Source: JAAYCI01 sp964367945 (GTDB lineage Bacteria > Bacillota > Clostridia > Oscillospirales > Ruminococcaceae). From it: 19,940 bases of DNA. The notes under the pieces are model-generated. The model did no database searches. It was not told where the DNA came from and saw nothing but the letters and a program-made list of their open reading frames with translations. The position numbers were made by a program, and so were the translations under genes. The first letter of the stretch is position 1. Each line of letters opens with the position of its first letter. This document shows positions 1 to 6,871 of this stretch, one piece after another. Location of the stretch: the NCBI GenBank assembly GCA_964367945.1, contig CAYIZZ010000033.1:1-19940 (forward strand), given 5' to 3'.

Positions 1-87
1 GCCAAAAAGCCTTCTTCTCAAACAGAAGAGTTCTCCGCCGCTATGGGCGCATCGAAGATGCCTTCCTTCCAAACAGAGGAGTTCTCT
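1..87 (+). repeat. Tandem repeat, 51-nt period (17 residues), in the N-terminal coding region
   Basis: The 27 bases from position 10 match the 27 from position 61 at 22 sites. Both encode P-S-(S/F)-Q-T-E-E-F-S in the same frame, offset by exactly 51 nt. The array may extend upstream of the window. Several of the differences are synonymous (GAA/GAG, TCC/TCT), suggesting the protein motif is maintained. Confidence 0.7.
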
Positions 88-2310
88 ACATCCACACATA
101 CACAAAGCAATGTCAACCCTATTTCTCTCACGTTGGCATTTGATATTGTACCCAGTGATGGTTCCGACGGCTCAGAAACATGGGAGCCAAAACGTTCTGC
201 CGCATCACCAAATCCCATGCCGAGCACTCAAAAGCCTGATACTCGATCTTTTGATATCACATCAGAGGAAACATCAAAAATCCCTACCGCAACCTATACC
301 AAAGAGTTTGCTCCTACAAATCCATCTATAGCCGATGATCGTAGTTTATACTTGGATGACATGGTGGATGATAATTTCAGGAAATTTTTCAGCGAAACAG
401 CCACCGAAGAACCAAAAGAGCCTGATAATGCTACACGTTTTATCCGTCGCAAGAAAAAGAAATATAGCACCACTCTTTTAACCGGAGAGTTTGGCCAGTT
501 TGCTGAACTGATGGAAGTTTCCGACACTCAAGATGACTTAACTGATACACTAAGCGATCAAGCTATAGACGATGAATTTGAAGATTATGCACGTCCGCAG
601 GATGCAGAAGCCGTCGAAGGTGATATTGCTGCATTGTGCAAGTCTTTGCTATATCGCGCTATATCTTCCGGTGTCATTACTGCTATCCTGTTTTGGATGA
701 GCCTTTCTTTCGCTTCATTCTTACCACTTCCGGAATTTATGTCATTTACACAAAACCCCATTGTTTTTAGTAGTGTATACTTAGCCCTGCTTGTAGCGGT
801 GATTATTGTAAACTTCTCCACTTTCACCACAGGACTGATTGGGCTATTCTCCATACCCACGGCAGACTCTGCCCCTTCACTCGCTTGTCTTGCCGGACTA
901 TTACAGTCGGTAGCACTTTTGGTTTCTTCCATCACCGGCACTTTAGCCAGCGGCACATTATTTGGATTTTTTGTTGCTTTAATATTGTGCTTCAACGCTA
1001 TCGGAAAGCGTATCCGTGCCGTATCTATTCTGAACAACTTTAAGCTAGCCAGCGCCGGTGGTGATCATTCGGCCGCTTATATCTTGGGTGGCAGCACCGA
1101 GCTTACCTACAATATCACCGACGGCTTGGAAGAAGAAGACCCTTCACTGCTTGTCAGCCGTCCCACCACTTTGGTAAAAGGCTTTTTACGTCAAAGTTTT
1201 TCTCAGCGAAACACTGATTCTGTCGGCCGAATTTTCGGCTGGATTGTCCTAGGATGCGGAATTGTTGCCGCGGTCCTCACCTATGTTTTCACCACGCCTG
1301 ACATATTCTCGTGCTTATCGGCATTCACTATAGCCGTTTGTCTTACTGCTCCCATCACCTCCAGCCTTGTCTCAGGTATTCCTTCAATGCAGCTGCAAAA
1401 GGCCACTTCTCGTCTTGGGACAGTAATACCGGGGTGGTCTGCTATAGAGGAGCTAGGCCAGGTAAATGTTGTAATGGCAGGCGCTCGCGACATATTCCCC
1501 TCTTCTTCTGTATATCTGAAAAGCATTAAGACATTTGAAAAAGAACGTATCGACTTAGCTATTTTATATGCCGCCAGTGTTTTGGTGGAAGGTAGCGACA
1601 CTTTAAAAGACATTTTCATGGGTGTTATCCAAGGAAAGCAAGACATGCTGTACAAGGTGGAAAGCCTAACAAAAGAACCCGGTAGAGGATTTACCGCATG
1701 GGTTCAAAACCAGCGTATTGTTATCGGTAACCGTGAAATTTTGCAAAGGCATGATGTTACACCACCTCCTATCGAGCTGGAAATGAAATTTGTTCAGGAA
1801 GGTCACATGCCTGTATATCTGGCCGTAGGCGGCAAATTATTTGCCTTGTTTATCATAGGATACTCGGCCGATGCCGAAGTTGAGCTTACTTTAAAAGGTT
1901 TAGTTCAAAGTGGAGTTTCACTACTTATCACCAACGGCGAGCTTAATATTTCAAACGAAATGATAGAGCATGCATATAACTTGCCACCCGGTGTTGTAAA
2001 AGTTTTAGGCCGCAAGGAACTGGATATCTTAGATCCTCTCACCAGCTATATATCCGAAAGTGAAGGCGTGATGACGCATGTTGGCACATTTAGCTCCTTT
2101 ATTGGTGGTCTGCGTGCCGCAGCAGCCTGTGCCTCTGCTGAAAAAATGAGTAATATCGTCCAGGGTGCCAGCGTCGTGCTAGCCGCTGTTTTATGCCTTG
2201 TGATGGCTTTTGGTGGCAACTTATTCTCCTTAGCATGGTATATCCCATTGTTGTATCAAATAGCCTGGACATTGCCTGTTTGCGCACTGCCTATCCTGCG
2301 TAAATATTAA
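1..2310 (+). CDS. Degenerate P-type ATPase-like membrane protein (5' end outside window)
   Basis: The frame is open from base 1, so the gene starts upstream; the ATG at 43 lies inside a repeat and is probably internal. Residues below are numbered from that ATG (755 aa visible). Residues 1-200 are acidic, Ser/Thr-rich and probably disordered, with a basic patch RRKKKK near 130. Hydrophobic segments near 206-229, 241-270, 280-321 (two), 396-416, 424-449, 705-725 and 728-753 give the 2+2+2+2 arrangement of P1B-type ATPases. The loop at 450-700 aligns by eye with their P/N domains: AIEELGQVNVV (467-477) precedes the phosphorylation site, GRGF and VIGNRE resemble the N-domain nucleotide loop, and LLITNGE sits where TGD is expected. 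The catalytic DKTGT is replaced by AGARDI (479-484), and no TGES, HP or GDGxND motif is visible. Transport by phospho-intermediate therefore looks impossible; a regulatory or structural role is inferred. The frame is intact, so this is not a recent pseudogene. Confidence 0.65.
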   Translation, partial: AKKPSSQTEEFSAAMGASKMPSFQTEEFSTSTHTQSNVNPISLTLAFDIVPSDGSDGSETWEPKRSAASPNPMPSTQKPDTRSFDITSEETSKIPTATYTKEFAPTNPSIADDRSLYLDDMVDDNFRKFFSETATEEPKEPDNATRFIRRKKKKYSTTLLTGEFGQFAELMEVSDTQDDLTDTLSDQAIDDEFEDYARPQDAEAVEGDIAALCKSLLYRAISSGVITAILFWMSLSFASFLPLPEFMSFTQNPIVFSSVYLALLVAVIIVNFSTFTTGLIGLFSIPTADSAPSLACLAGLLQSVALLVSSITGTLASGTLFGFFVALILCFNAIGKRIRAVSILNNFKLASAGGDHSAAYILGGSTELTYNITDGLEEEDPSLLVSRPTTLVKGFLRQSFSQRNTDSVGRIFGWIVLGCGIVAAVLTYVFTTPDIFSCLSAFTIAVCLTAPITSSLVSGIPSMQLQKATSRLGTVIPGWSAIEELGQVNVVMAGARDIFPSSSVYLKSIKTFEKERIDLAILYAASVLVEGSDTLKDIFMGVIQGKQDMLYKVESLTKEPGRGFTAWVQNQRIVIGNREILQRHDVTPPPIELEMKFVQEGHMPVYLAVGGKLFALFIIGYSADAEVELTLKGLVQSGVSLLITNGELNISNEMIEHAYNLPPGVVKVLGRKELDILDPLTSYISESEGVMTHVGTFSSFIGGLRAAAACASAEKMSNIVQGASVVLAAVLCLVMAFGGNLFSLAWYIPLLYQIAWTLPVCALPILRKY

Positions 2311-2345
2311 GTTTTATCATACGATAATTAAGCTTCGAATTAAAT

Positions 2346-2385
2346 AGGGTTGTTCATGAATACACTTTGTGAGCAGCCCTTTATT
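2346..2385 (+). terminator. Rho-independent terminator of the P-type ATPase-like gene
   Basis: AGGGTTGTTCAT (2346-2357) pairs over 12 positions, several of them G-U, with GTGAGCAGCCCT (2369-2380) around an 11-nt loop, followed by TTATT. It lies 36 nt after the stop codon. The U-tract is short, so termination may be partial. Confidence 0.65.
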
Positions 2386-2466
2386 AGTTGCCATAACACC
2401 ATCAAGATCAAGGTGTTTAAAATATAAATTGTGAATATTATTTATATAATAGAAAGGTTGAGGATT

Positions 2467-2877
2467 ATGAAAAAGATAGTAATTGGTTTATCTGCTTTGG
2501 TAGTGGTAGTAATTGGAATTTTTGTTTTTTTCAACTCCACCAAAAGTGAACTGGAAATAAACATTGGTGCTCCGGTAGATGCAAACACAGATCAATATAG
2601 TGAAAGTTTGATTATTGCACTTGGCACAAAAGAATATTCAGATGAAGTTTATGCTCAAACTACTGAAATTCTTGATAGATTTTATGAAAACCAAGCGGAA
2701 GTTTTCCCTACTCTAGGAAAACCATATCACATTGAAGTAAAAGTTCGTTTTGAAGATGGCAAAACAATCATATCTAACATCGGAACATATACCGACGAAA
2801 ATGGAAATACACAAAATTACGAAGATGAATTGGTTTTCGACTTTATTGTCACAGAAAAAGTTACTTATCCTGAATAA
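2467..2877 (+). CDS. Small membrane-anchored extracytoplasmic protein, unknown function
   Basis: This is a 136-aa protein beginning MKKIVIGL. A single strongly hydrophobic segment (about residues 4-23, rich in V and I) follows two lysines. It contains no lipobox Cys and no clear signal-peptidase site, so it probably acts as an uncleaved N-terminal anchor. The remaining roughly 110 residues are acidic and hydrophilic, with alternating patterns suggesting a small alpha/beta domain outside the membrane. I recognise no family. The start at ATG 2467 is chosen over the in-frame GTG at 2431 because the purine-rich AGAAAGGTTGAGG (2451-2463) lies just upstream and the N-terminus then has a normal anchor. 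The gene stands alone between two terminators. It looks more AT-rich than its neighbours, which could mean later acquisition. Confidence 0.7.
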   Translation: MKKIVIGLSALVVVVIGIFVFFNSTKSELEINIGAPVDANTDQYSESLIIALGTKEYSDEVYAQTTEILDRFYENQAEVFPTLGKPYHIEVKVRFEDGKTIISNIGTYTDENGNTQNYEDELVFDFIVTEKVTYPE

Positions 2878-2921
2878 AATGAGCATACCCCCGGCTACAT
2901 CCTGGTTTTCACACACATAAT

Positions 2922-2962
2922 AAAAACACCACATGCGATATCACATCACATGTGGTGTTTTT
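2922..2962. terminator. Bidirectional terminator between convergent genes
   Basis: AAAAACACCACATG (2922-2935) is perfectly complementary to CATGTGGTGTTTTT (2949-2962), giving a 14-bp stem with a 13-nt loop. It ends in T-runs on both strands. It serves the small protein gene on + and the DUF3048 operon on -. Confidence 0.9.
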
Positions 2963-2972
2963 TATTTTTATT

Positions 2973-4085
2973 TTATGCCGACCATGCCGCGGCATCCGTA
3001 CGATAAGATGGCACAAACCCTATATAACTTTTTCCTATATTGACATCTAGCTCTTGCATGTCTTCGTCATACAAAACCAGTGGATCGGTGGGATATCCCT
3101 TCACCCATGAAATAGGCATCATTTTACCATTTGAAAAATACCATCCACTACCACGAGACATGTTGTATTCCAAATACTGGTCTGAATCTGCTTTTACAGT
3201 AATCTCTGTACTTAATAAAAGCACGTTTGTAAACTGTAGTTGTCCGCTATTTTCGTCAGAATGAGGTGCCCCATCAATATATTTCAAATATGTTCCGCTG
3301 GCATCATCATACAAGAATTCTGTTCTTGATTCGTCGGAATAAACCGCCGTAATCACTTTCGCATCTTGGCCGTCATCCATGGCATTTATGCCAAAGTTAA
3401 ATAAAGAAGTAAGCTCACCGGTAGACGGAATTTGCTGAGTATTCATTCCTGTGGTAATGAGTGCTCCATCTGTAAACCAGGAGTATTCATTCAGTTTTCC
3501 ACCCGGCCTCGGTGTAGTGCGAGCAAAATCAAACCCAAAGGCAATCTCGCCCAGTATTGTTCCTTCCACTACTTTTGTGGCTGTGCTGGCCAACAAATTA
3601 TCCGCGTATGGTGATTCTTTTGTATGCACTTGCACTGCATTTAGCGGCATGGCAAACTGCACAAATTGATCATATGTATCACTGACAGGACCAGTGGTAG
3701 AAATTGCACGATAATCGTCATACAAAGCCAATATATGAGTGGTATTACCCTGTGCCAGCATCTCTACCAGCACATCAGCTGCCAACAATCCGCGCTGTGG
3801 CAAGGCCCTGAAACTATTCGATATCATTATAGCTGCCGGGCGCAACCCCACTGCATCTTCAGCACGAGCCCCACCGGTAAGAAGATTTCCTCCCACTTCT
3901 ACTTCCGGGCTCTGTGTATCATCGATCGAAGATGCCGCATCACTACTTCCGGGCTCTGCCATTTCAGACGCCGAGCCGGTAATATCCTCTGCAATAGAAG
4001 ACGATATCACCTCTTCATCTTTGCAAGCTGTCAATGTTATCACTATCAACGCCAGCAAAAAAGCTATCCATCTTTTTATTGCCAT
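2973..4085 (-). CDS. DUF3048 (YerB-like) lipoprotein, divergent paralogue
   Basis: This 370-aa predicted lipoprotein has a Lys/Arg start, a hydrophobic stretch and lipobox L-T-A-C (Cys21), then a Ser/Asp/Glu-rich linker to about residue 70 and a DUF3048-type domain. It is the third gene of a tandem set and the most divergent. It keeps LPQRG (95-99), the A-D-V-L-V-E-M helix and ALYDDY, but where the paralogues read G(P/G)(V/L)RSARD it reads GPVSDTYD (132-139). The C-terminal half keeps W-Y-F-S-N-G and a final I-G-K-S-Y-I-G-F strand. The function of DUF3048 proteins is not established; the B. subtilis relative is YerB. Two adjacent ATGs exist (4088 and 4085). AGGAG touches the first too closely, so 4085 is preferred. 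The gap to the upstream gene is 46 nt, so it is probably co-transcribed. Confidence 0.85.
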   Translation of the reverse strand: MAIKRWIAFLLALIVITLTACKDEEVISSSIAEDITGSASEMAEPGSSDAASSIDDTQSPEVEVGGNLLTGGARAEDAVGLRPAAIMISNSFRALPQRGLLAADVLVEMLAQGNTTHILALYDDYRAISTTGPVSDTYDQFVQFAMPLNAVQVHTKESPYADNLLASTATKVVEGTILGEIAFGFDFARTTPRPGGKLNEYSWFTDGALITTGMNTQQIPSTGELTSLFNFGINAMDDGQDAKVITAVYSDESRTEFLYDDASGTYLKYIDGAPHSDENSGQLQFTNVLLLSTEITVKADSDQYLEYNMSRGSGWYFSNGKMMPISWVKGYPTDPLVLYDEDMQELDVNIGKSYIGFVPSYRTDAAAWSA

Positions 4086-4131
4086 CATTCTCCTATTTTA
4101 GTGCATCCCTACTACACTGCATAATGCATTA

Positions 4132-5358
4132 TTAGTCTGATACTTCTACTTCATCCGGATTTGCTTCACCATCTGCCACTGTTTCAGCGGCTGTGCCGGA
4201 CTTCAAAATACCGTCAAACTCTTCAAGGTATGTGTCATTCACCATGGCAAGGTATGTATCGCCTGTGTTGATTTTCACCATTTCTTCGCCACGAGCGTCA
4301 AATTTATACAGTAGTAGCGGCTGGTTCAAAGGACCTTTTTCCCAGAAAATGGTCTCGTATCCGCCTTCACTAAAGTAATATCCAACACCGCCGTTATCAT
4401 AGGTCACTTCCATAAGGCCGTCTGTACCGCCCGGGTAAGGACGCATGGGTGCAAAAAGCACCAATACATTTTCAAAGCCCACATGTTCGTTGTTGTTTTC
4501 ATCAATGGTCGGCTGCATTTCGCCACGGCTTGAGTTATACATACTCATCATATACTCGCCGTTTTCATAGGCGAAATATGTGCGATAACTGCCGCTGTGC
4601 ACGATAGCCACTTCGTTTGCTTGGCCTTCTTCCGGCACACGAGCAGGCTCAGTATACGGCACAAAATCAAAAATGGGGCTGCCATAGGTATGTTCGCCGC
4701 TAAGATCATTGTTTTCGGTCACACTGGCAACGTGAGCACCTGAGGTGTATTGTGTATATTCCAGTGGATATCCTTCATTCAAACGATCTTGGTCACGCCA
4801 AGCAATTGCATCTAAGTTTTCCGAATCTCTGCCTTCACTTTGGAAGAAATTCACATCAAGATTGAACTCATCATATTCATACTGATCAAACATAGTTTTA
4901 GTGATTCCACTTTGCGCGTTGTGGACATAAAATCCCCAATACGGAAGTAGTAATTGGAAAAACTGATCACGTGCACTTCGCACAGGTCCTACCACTGGCA
5001 TCTCTGTATAATCTTCATACAGTGCCATAAAACGAGTAATGCCGCCTTCCACAACAATCTCTATCAGCACCTCTGCTTCAGAGATACCTCTTTGTGGGCG
5101 TGAGCCCGAGATGTTGTTCACCATAACAGCGCCAATACGCTGATTTTCAGGATAATCCGCATCTTTTTCAAGTCCTGTCAAGAATGCTTGATTCAGCTCT
5201 ATTACTTCCTCTACTGCCGATGAATCTGCAGGCACGCTTTGAGGCTGTGCTGTAGATGTAATTTCTGCTTGGCTCGAAGTAGCACCATCATCCGCACATG
5301 CTACAAAACTCAAAACCATAACTGCTATAAGTATCAAAGATCCTATACGTTTTATCAC
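4132..5358 (-). CDS. DUF3048 (YerB-like) lipoprotein
   Basis: A predicted lipoprotein of 408 aa, initiated at GTG 5358. The basic N-terminus (I-K-R) is followed by a hydrophobic core and a lipobox ending F-V-A-C (Cys21). A Ser/Thr/Gln-rich linker precedes the DUF3048 domain, which carries SRPQRG (86-91), a SEAEVLIE helix, RFMALYEDY and GPVRSARD (124-131). The C-terminal part has G-V-G-Y-Y-F-S-E-G-G-Y, F-W-E-K-G and N-T-G-D-T-Y, and ends in an acidic tail. Longer in-frame starts (TTG 5388, ATG 5376) are rejected because GGGGAG at 5364-5369 sits 5 nt before the GTG and the protein then begins like its paralogues. It is the middle gene of the triplet, 50 nt after the upstream gene, and very similar to it. 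The family is established; its biochemical role at the cell surface is unknown. Confidence 0.9.
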   Translation of the reverse strand: MIKRIGSLILIAVMVLSFVACADDGATSSQAEITSTAQPQSVPADSSAVEEVIELNQAFLTGLEKDADYPENQRIGAVMVNNISGSRPQRGISEAEVLIEIVVEGGITRFMALYEDYTEMPVVGPVRSARDQFFQLLLPYWGFYVHNAQSGITKTMFDQYEYDEFNLDVNFFQSEGRDSENLDAIAWRDQDRLNEGYPLEYTQYTSGAHVASVTENNDLSGEHTYGSPIFDFVPYTEPARVPEEGQANEVAIVHSGSYRTYFAYENGEYMMSMYNSSRGEMQPTIDENNNEHVGFENVLVLFAPMRPYPGGTDGLMEVTYDNGGVGYYFSEGGYETIFWEKGPLNQPLLLYKFDARGEEMVKINTGDTYLAMVNDTYLEEFDGILKSGTAAETVADGEANPDEVEVSD

Positions 5359-5363
5359 TTTTT

Positions 5364-5369
5364 CTCCCC
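5364..5369 (-). promoter_or_regulatory. Shine-Dalgarno site deciding a GTG start
   Basis: GGGGAG on the minus strand lies 5 nt before GTG at 5356-5358. It supports the short form of this lipoprotein over the TTG and ATG starts upstream, for which no comparable site is seen. Confidence 0.7.
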
Positions 5370-5408
5370 ATTTCATATTATTTACCAATAATATTTATCC
5401 ACCAAGTC

Positions 5409-6617
5409 TTAGTCTACAGGTTCTTCACCCTCGGTATTCACCTGACCTGATTCAGCATATTCACTAGCTGCGCCACTCTTCATCATTTCGTCAAATTCCG
5501 GCAAGTTTTCATCGTTTACCATAGAAAGGTATGTTTTACCTGTGTTGATATAGAACGGCTCGCCACTACCATCGGCTTTTTCCAACATAAGCGCCTCGTT
5601 TGGTGCACCTTTTCTCCAATACAGAGGCTCATAGTGACCTTGGCTGAAATAATATCCGTATCCACCATCAGCATAATTAAACTTTGGTAGGTTTTCAGGG
5701 GCAGTGTTTGGATAAGTGTCTACCGGTGCAAACAGCACCAACACATTTTCAAAGCCCAACTGCTCACCATTATTATTGTCAATAGTAGCGTCTACATTGC
5801 CGCTATATGAGTTAAACATGCTCATCATATACTTCTCTGAGGAGTCATCATACTCAAAATATGTGAGATATCCTGGGTTATGAGTTATCGTGAGTTCCGG
5901 CATTGCCGCAGTTTCAGGCACGCGGGGTTCTTCCTCGTAAGAAACAAAGTTGAACATTGGGCTACCATAGCTGCGATAATCATCCAGCTCACGGCTTTCA
6001 ATATGCTCTGTAATGCTTTCGCCCGATACATCATACCAGCCATAACTATCTGTGCTACGGCTTGAATCTTTTTCGTAAATTGGATAGTATGTAGCCTGCA
6101 AGTCATACTCTTCATACTCATAATCGTTTATCATCACGTTCACGGGATGTGAAGAATGTGACGGGCCTTCATGCACATAAAAACCTCTGAACGGGATCAA
6201 TAACTGAAAGAACTGATCACGTGCACTACGTAGTCCGCCTACTTCCGGGATGTCTTCGTAATCTTCAAATATCGCCATGAAGCGTGTCACGCCATATTCA
6301 ACACCAATTTCCACCAAAATTTCCGCCTCGGAAATTCCGTTTTGCGGACGTGAAGAAGGCACATTATTTATCATCACAGCTGTAATGCGTTTACCTTCGG
6401 GATAGTCCTCGTCTTTTTCAAGACCTGTCAAGAATGCTTGGTTCAGCACCACTTCCTCTGGCATAGAAGAAGAGCTGGGCGCAGACGTAACAGCAGACGC
6501 AGGCGCAGTGGAGGTAATCAACACTTCCGAGCCTGACTCTCCGTCGCCACAGGCTACCAGTGATGCTACCATTAAAATCATCAGCATAAGAGCTATTATC
6601 TTTTTTATCATCTTCAT
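5409..6617 (-). CDS. DUF3048 (YerB-like) lipoprotein, first gene of the triplet
   Basis: This 402-aa protein begins M-K-M-I-K-K and has lipobox L-V-A-C (Cys23). A Ser/Thr/Ala/Pro-rich linker leads into the DUF3048 domain with SRPQNG (89-94), SEAEILVE, RFMAIFEDY and GGLRSARD (127-134). The C-terminal half shares G-Y-G-Y-Y-F-S-Q-G-H-Y, W-R-K-G-A-P and N-T-G-K-T-Y with its neighbour and ends in an acidic tail. An in-frame start at 6647 is rejected because it overlaps the likely -10 box and lacks a good ribosome site; AGAGGA lies 3 nt before ATG 6617. Being first after the promoter, it is presumably transcribed with the two following paralogues. High similarity to the middle copy points to recent tandem duplication; the third copy split off earlier or evolved faster. 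Confidence 0.9.
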   Translation of the reverse strand: MKMIKKIIALMLMILMVASLVACGDGESGSEVLITSTAPASAVTSAPSSSSMPEEVVLNQAFLTGLEKDEDYPEGKRITAVMINNVPSSRPQNGISEAEILVEIGVEYGVTRFMAIFEDYEDIPEVGGLRSARDQFFQLLIPFRGFYVHEGPSHSSHPVNVMINDYEYEEYDLQATYYPIYEKDSSRSTDSYGWYDVSGESITEHIESRELDDYRSYGSPMFNFVSYEEEPRVPETAAMPELTITHNPGYLTYFEYDDSSEKYMMSMFNSYSGNVDATIDNNNGEQLGFENVLVLFAPVDTYPNTAPENLPKFNYADGGYGYYFSQGHYEPLYWRKGAPNEALMLEKADGSGEPFYINTGKTYLSMVNDENLPEFDEMMKSGAASEYAESGQVNTEGEEPVD

Positions 6618-6645
6618 TGTTCCTCTTTTATTTATAATACAAACC

Positions 6646-6651
6646 ATTATA
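6646..6651 (-). promoter_or_regulatory. Putative -10 box of the DUF3048 operon
   Basis: A perfect TATAAT on the minus strand lies 29 nt upstream of ATG 6617. The hexamers at -35 spacing (near 6668-6673, ATGTAA) match the consensus poorly, so this is a partial promoter prediction. The rest of the 6618-6871 gap is AT-rich and non-coding, with two overlapping hairpins at 6809-6846. Confidence 0.4.
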
Positions 6652-6871
6652 TTTCATAAAATACCAGTTACATATTTTACCCTATATTCCCTTACTTGTA
6701 AAGACCGTCAGCCATAAACACATTTTCTATATGCTATATTTTTTATTTGTGTATTTCACTATATATCGCTGTATTATGCCGTAATTGAATGTCTTGTTTT
6801 CATTTTGTCACCTTTTCTTAAGGTGCAAAAATTCACATTTTGCCTTGTGATACAGAAAAAAACACCTATTA

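Noticed and set aside
585..1037. 150-codon open frame antisense to the P-type ATPase-like gene
   Set aside because: It mirrors the hydrophobic helices of the real protein and shows no independent domain.
1441..2310. Frameshift or decay as the cause of the missing ATPase motifs
   Set aside because: The frame is uninterrupted, the flanking P/N-domain landmarks are in register and the C-terminal helices are intact, so the motifs are substituted, not shifted out of frame.
2388..2450. Promoter for the small anchored protein (TTGCCA at 2388, TATAAT at 2445)
   Set aside because: The two hexamers are far too widely spaced, and the TATAAT would leave almost no leader before the start codon.
2973..6617. 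The three lipoprotein genes as solute-binding components of the adjacent ABC transporter
   Set aside because: The transporters are exporter-type half-transporters with fused membrane and ATPase domains, which use no binding protein; the lipoprotein genes also have their own promoter-like sequence.
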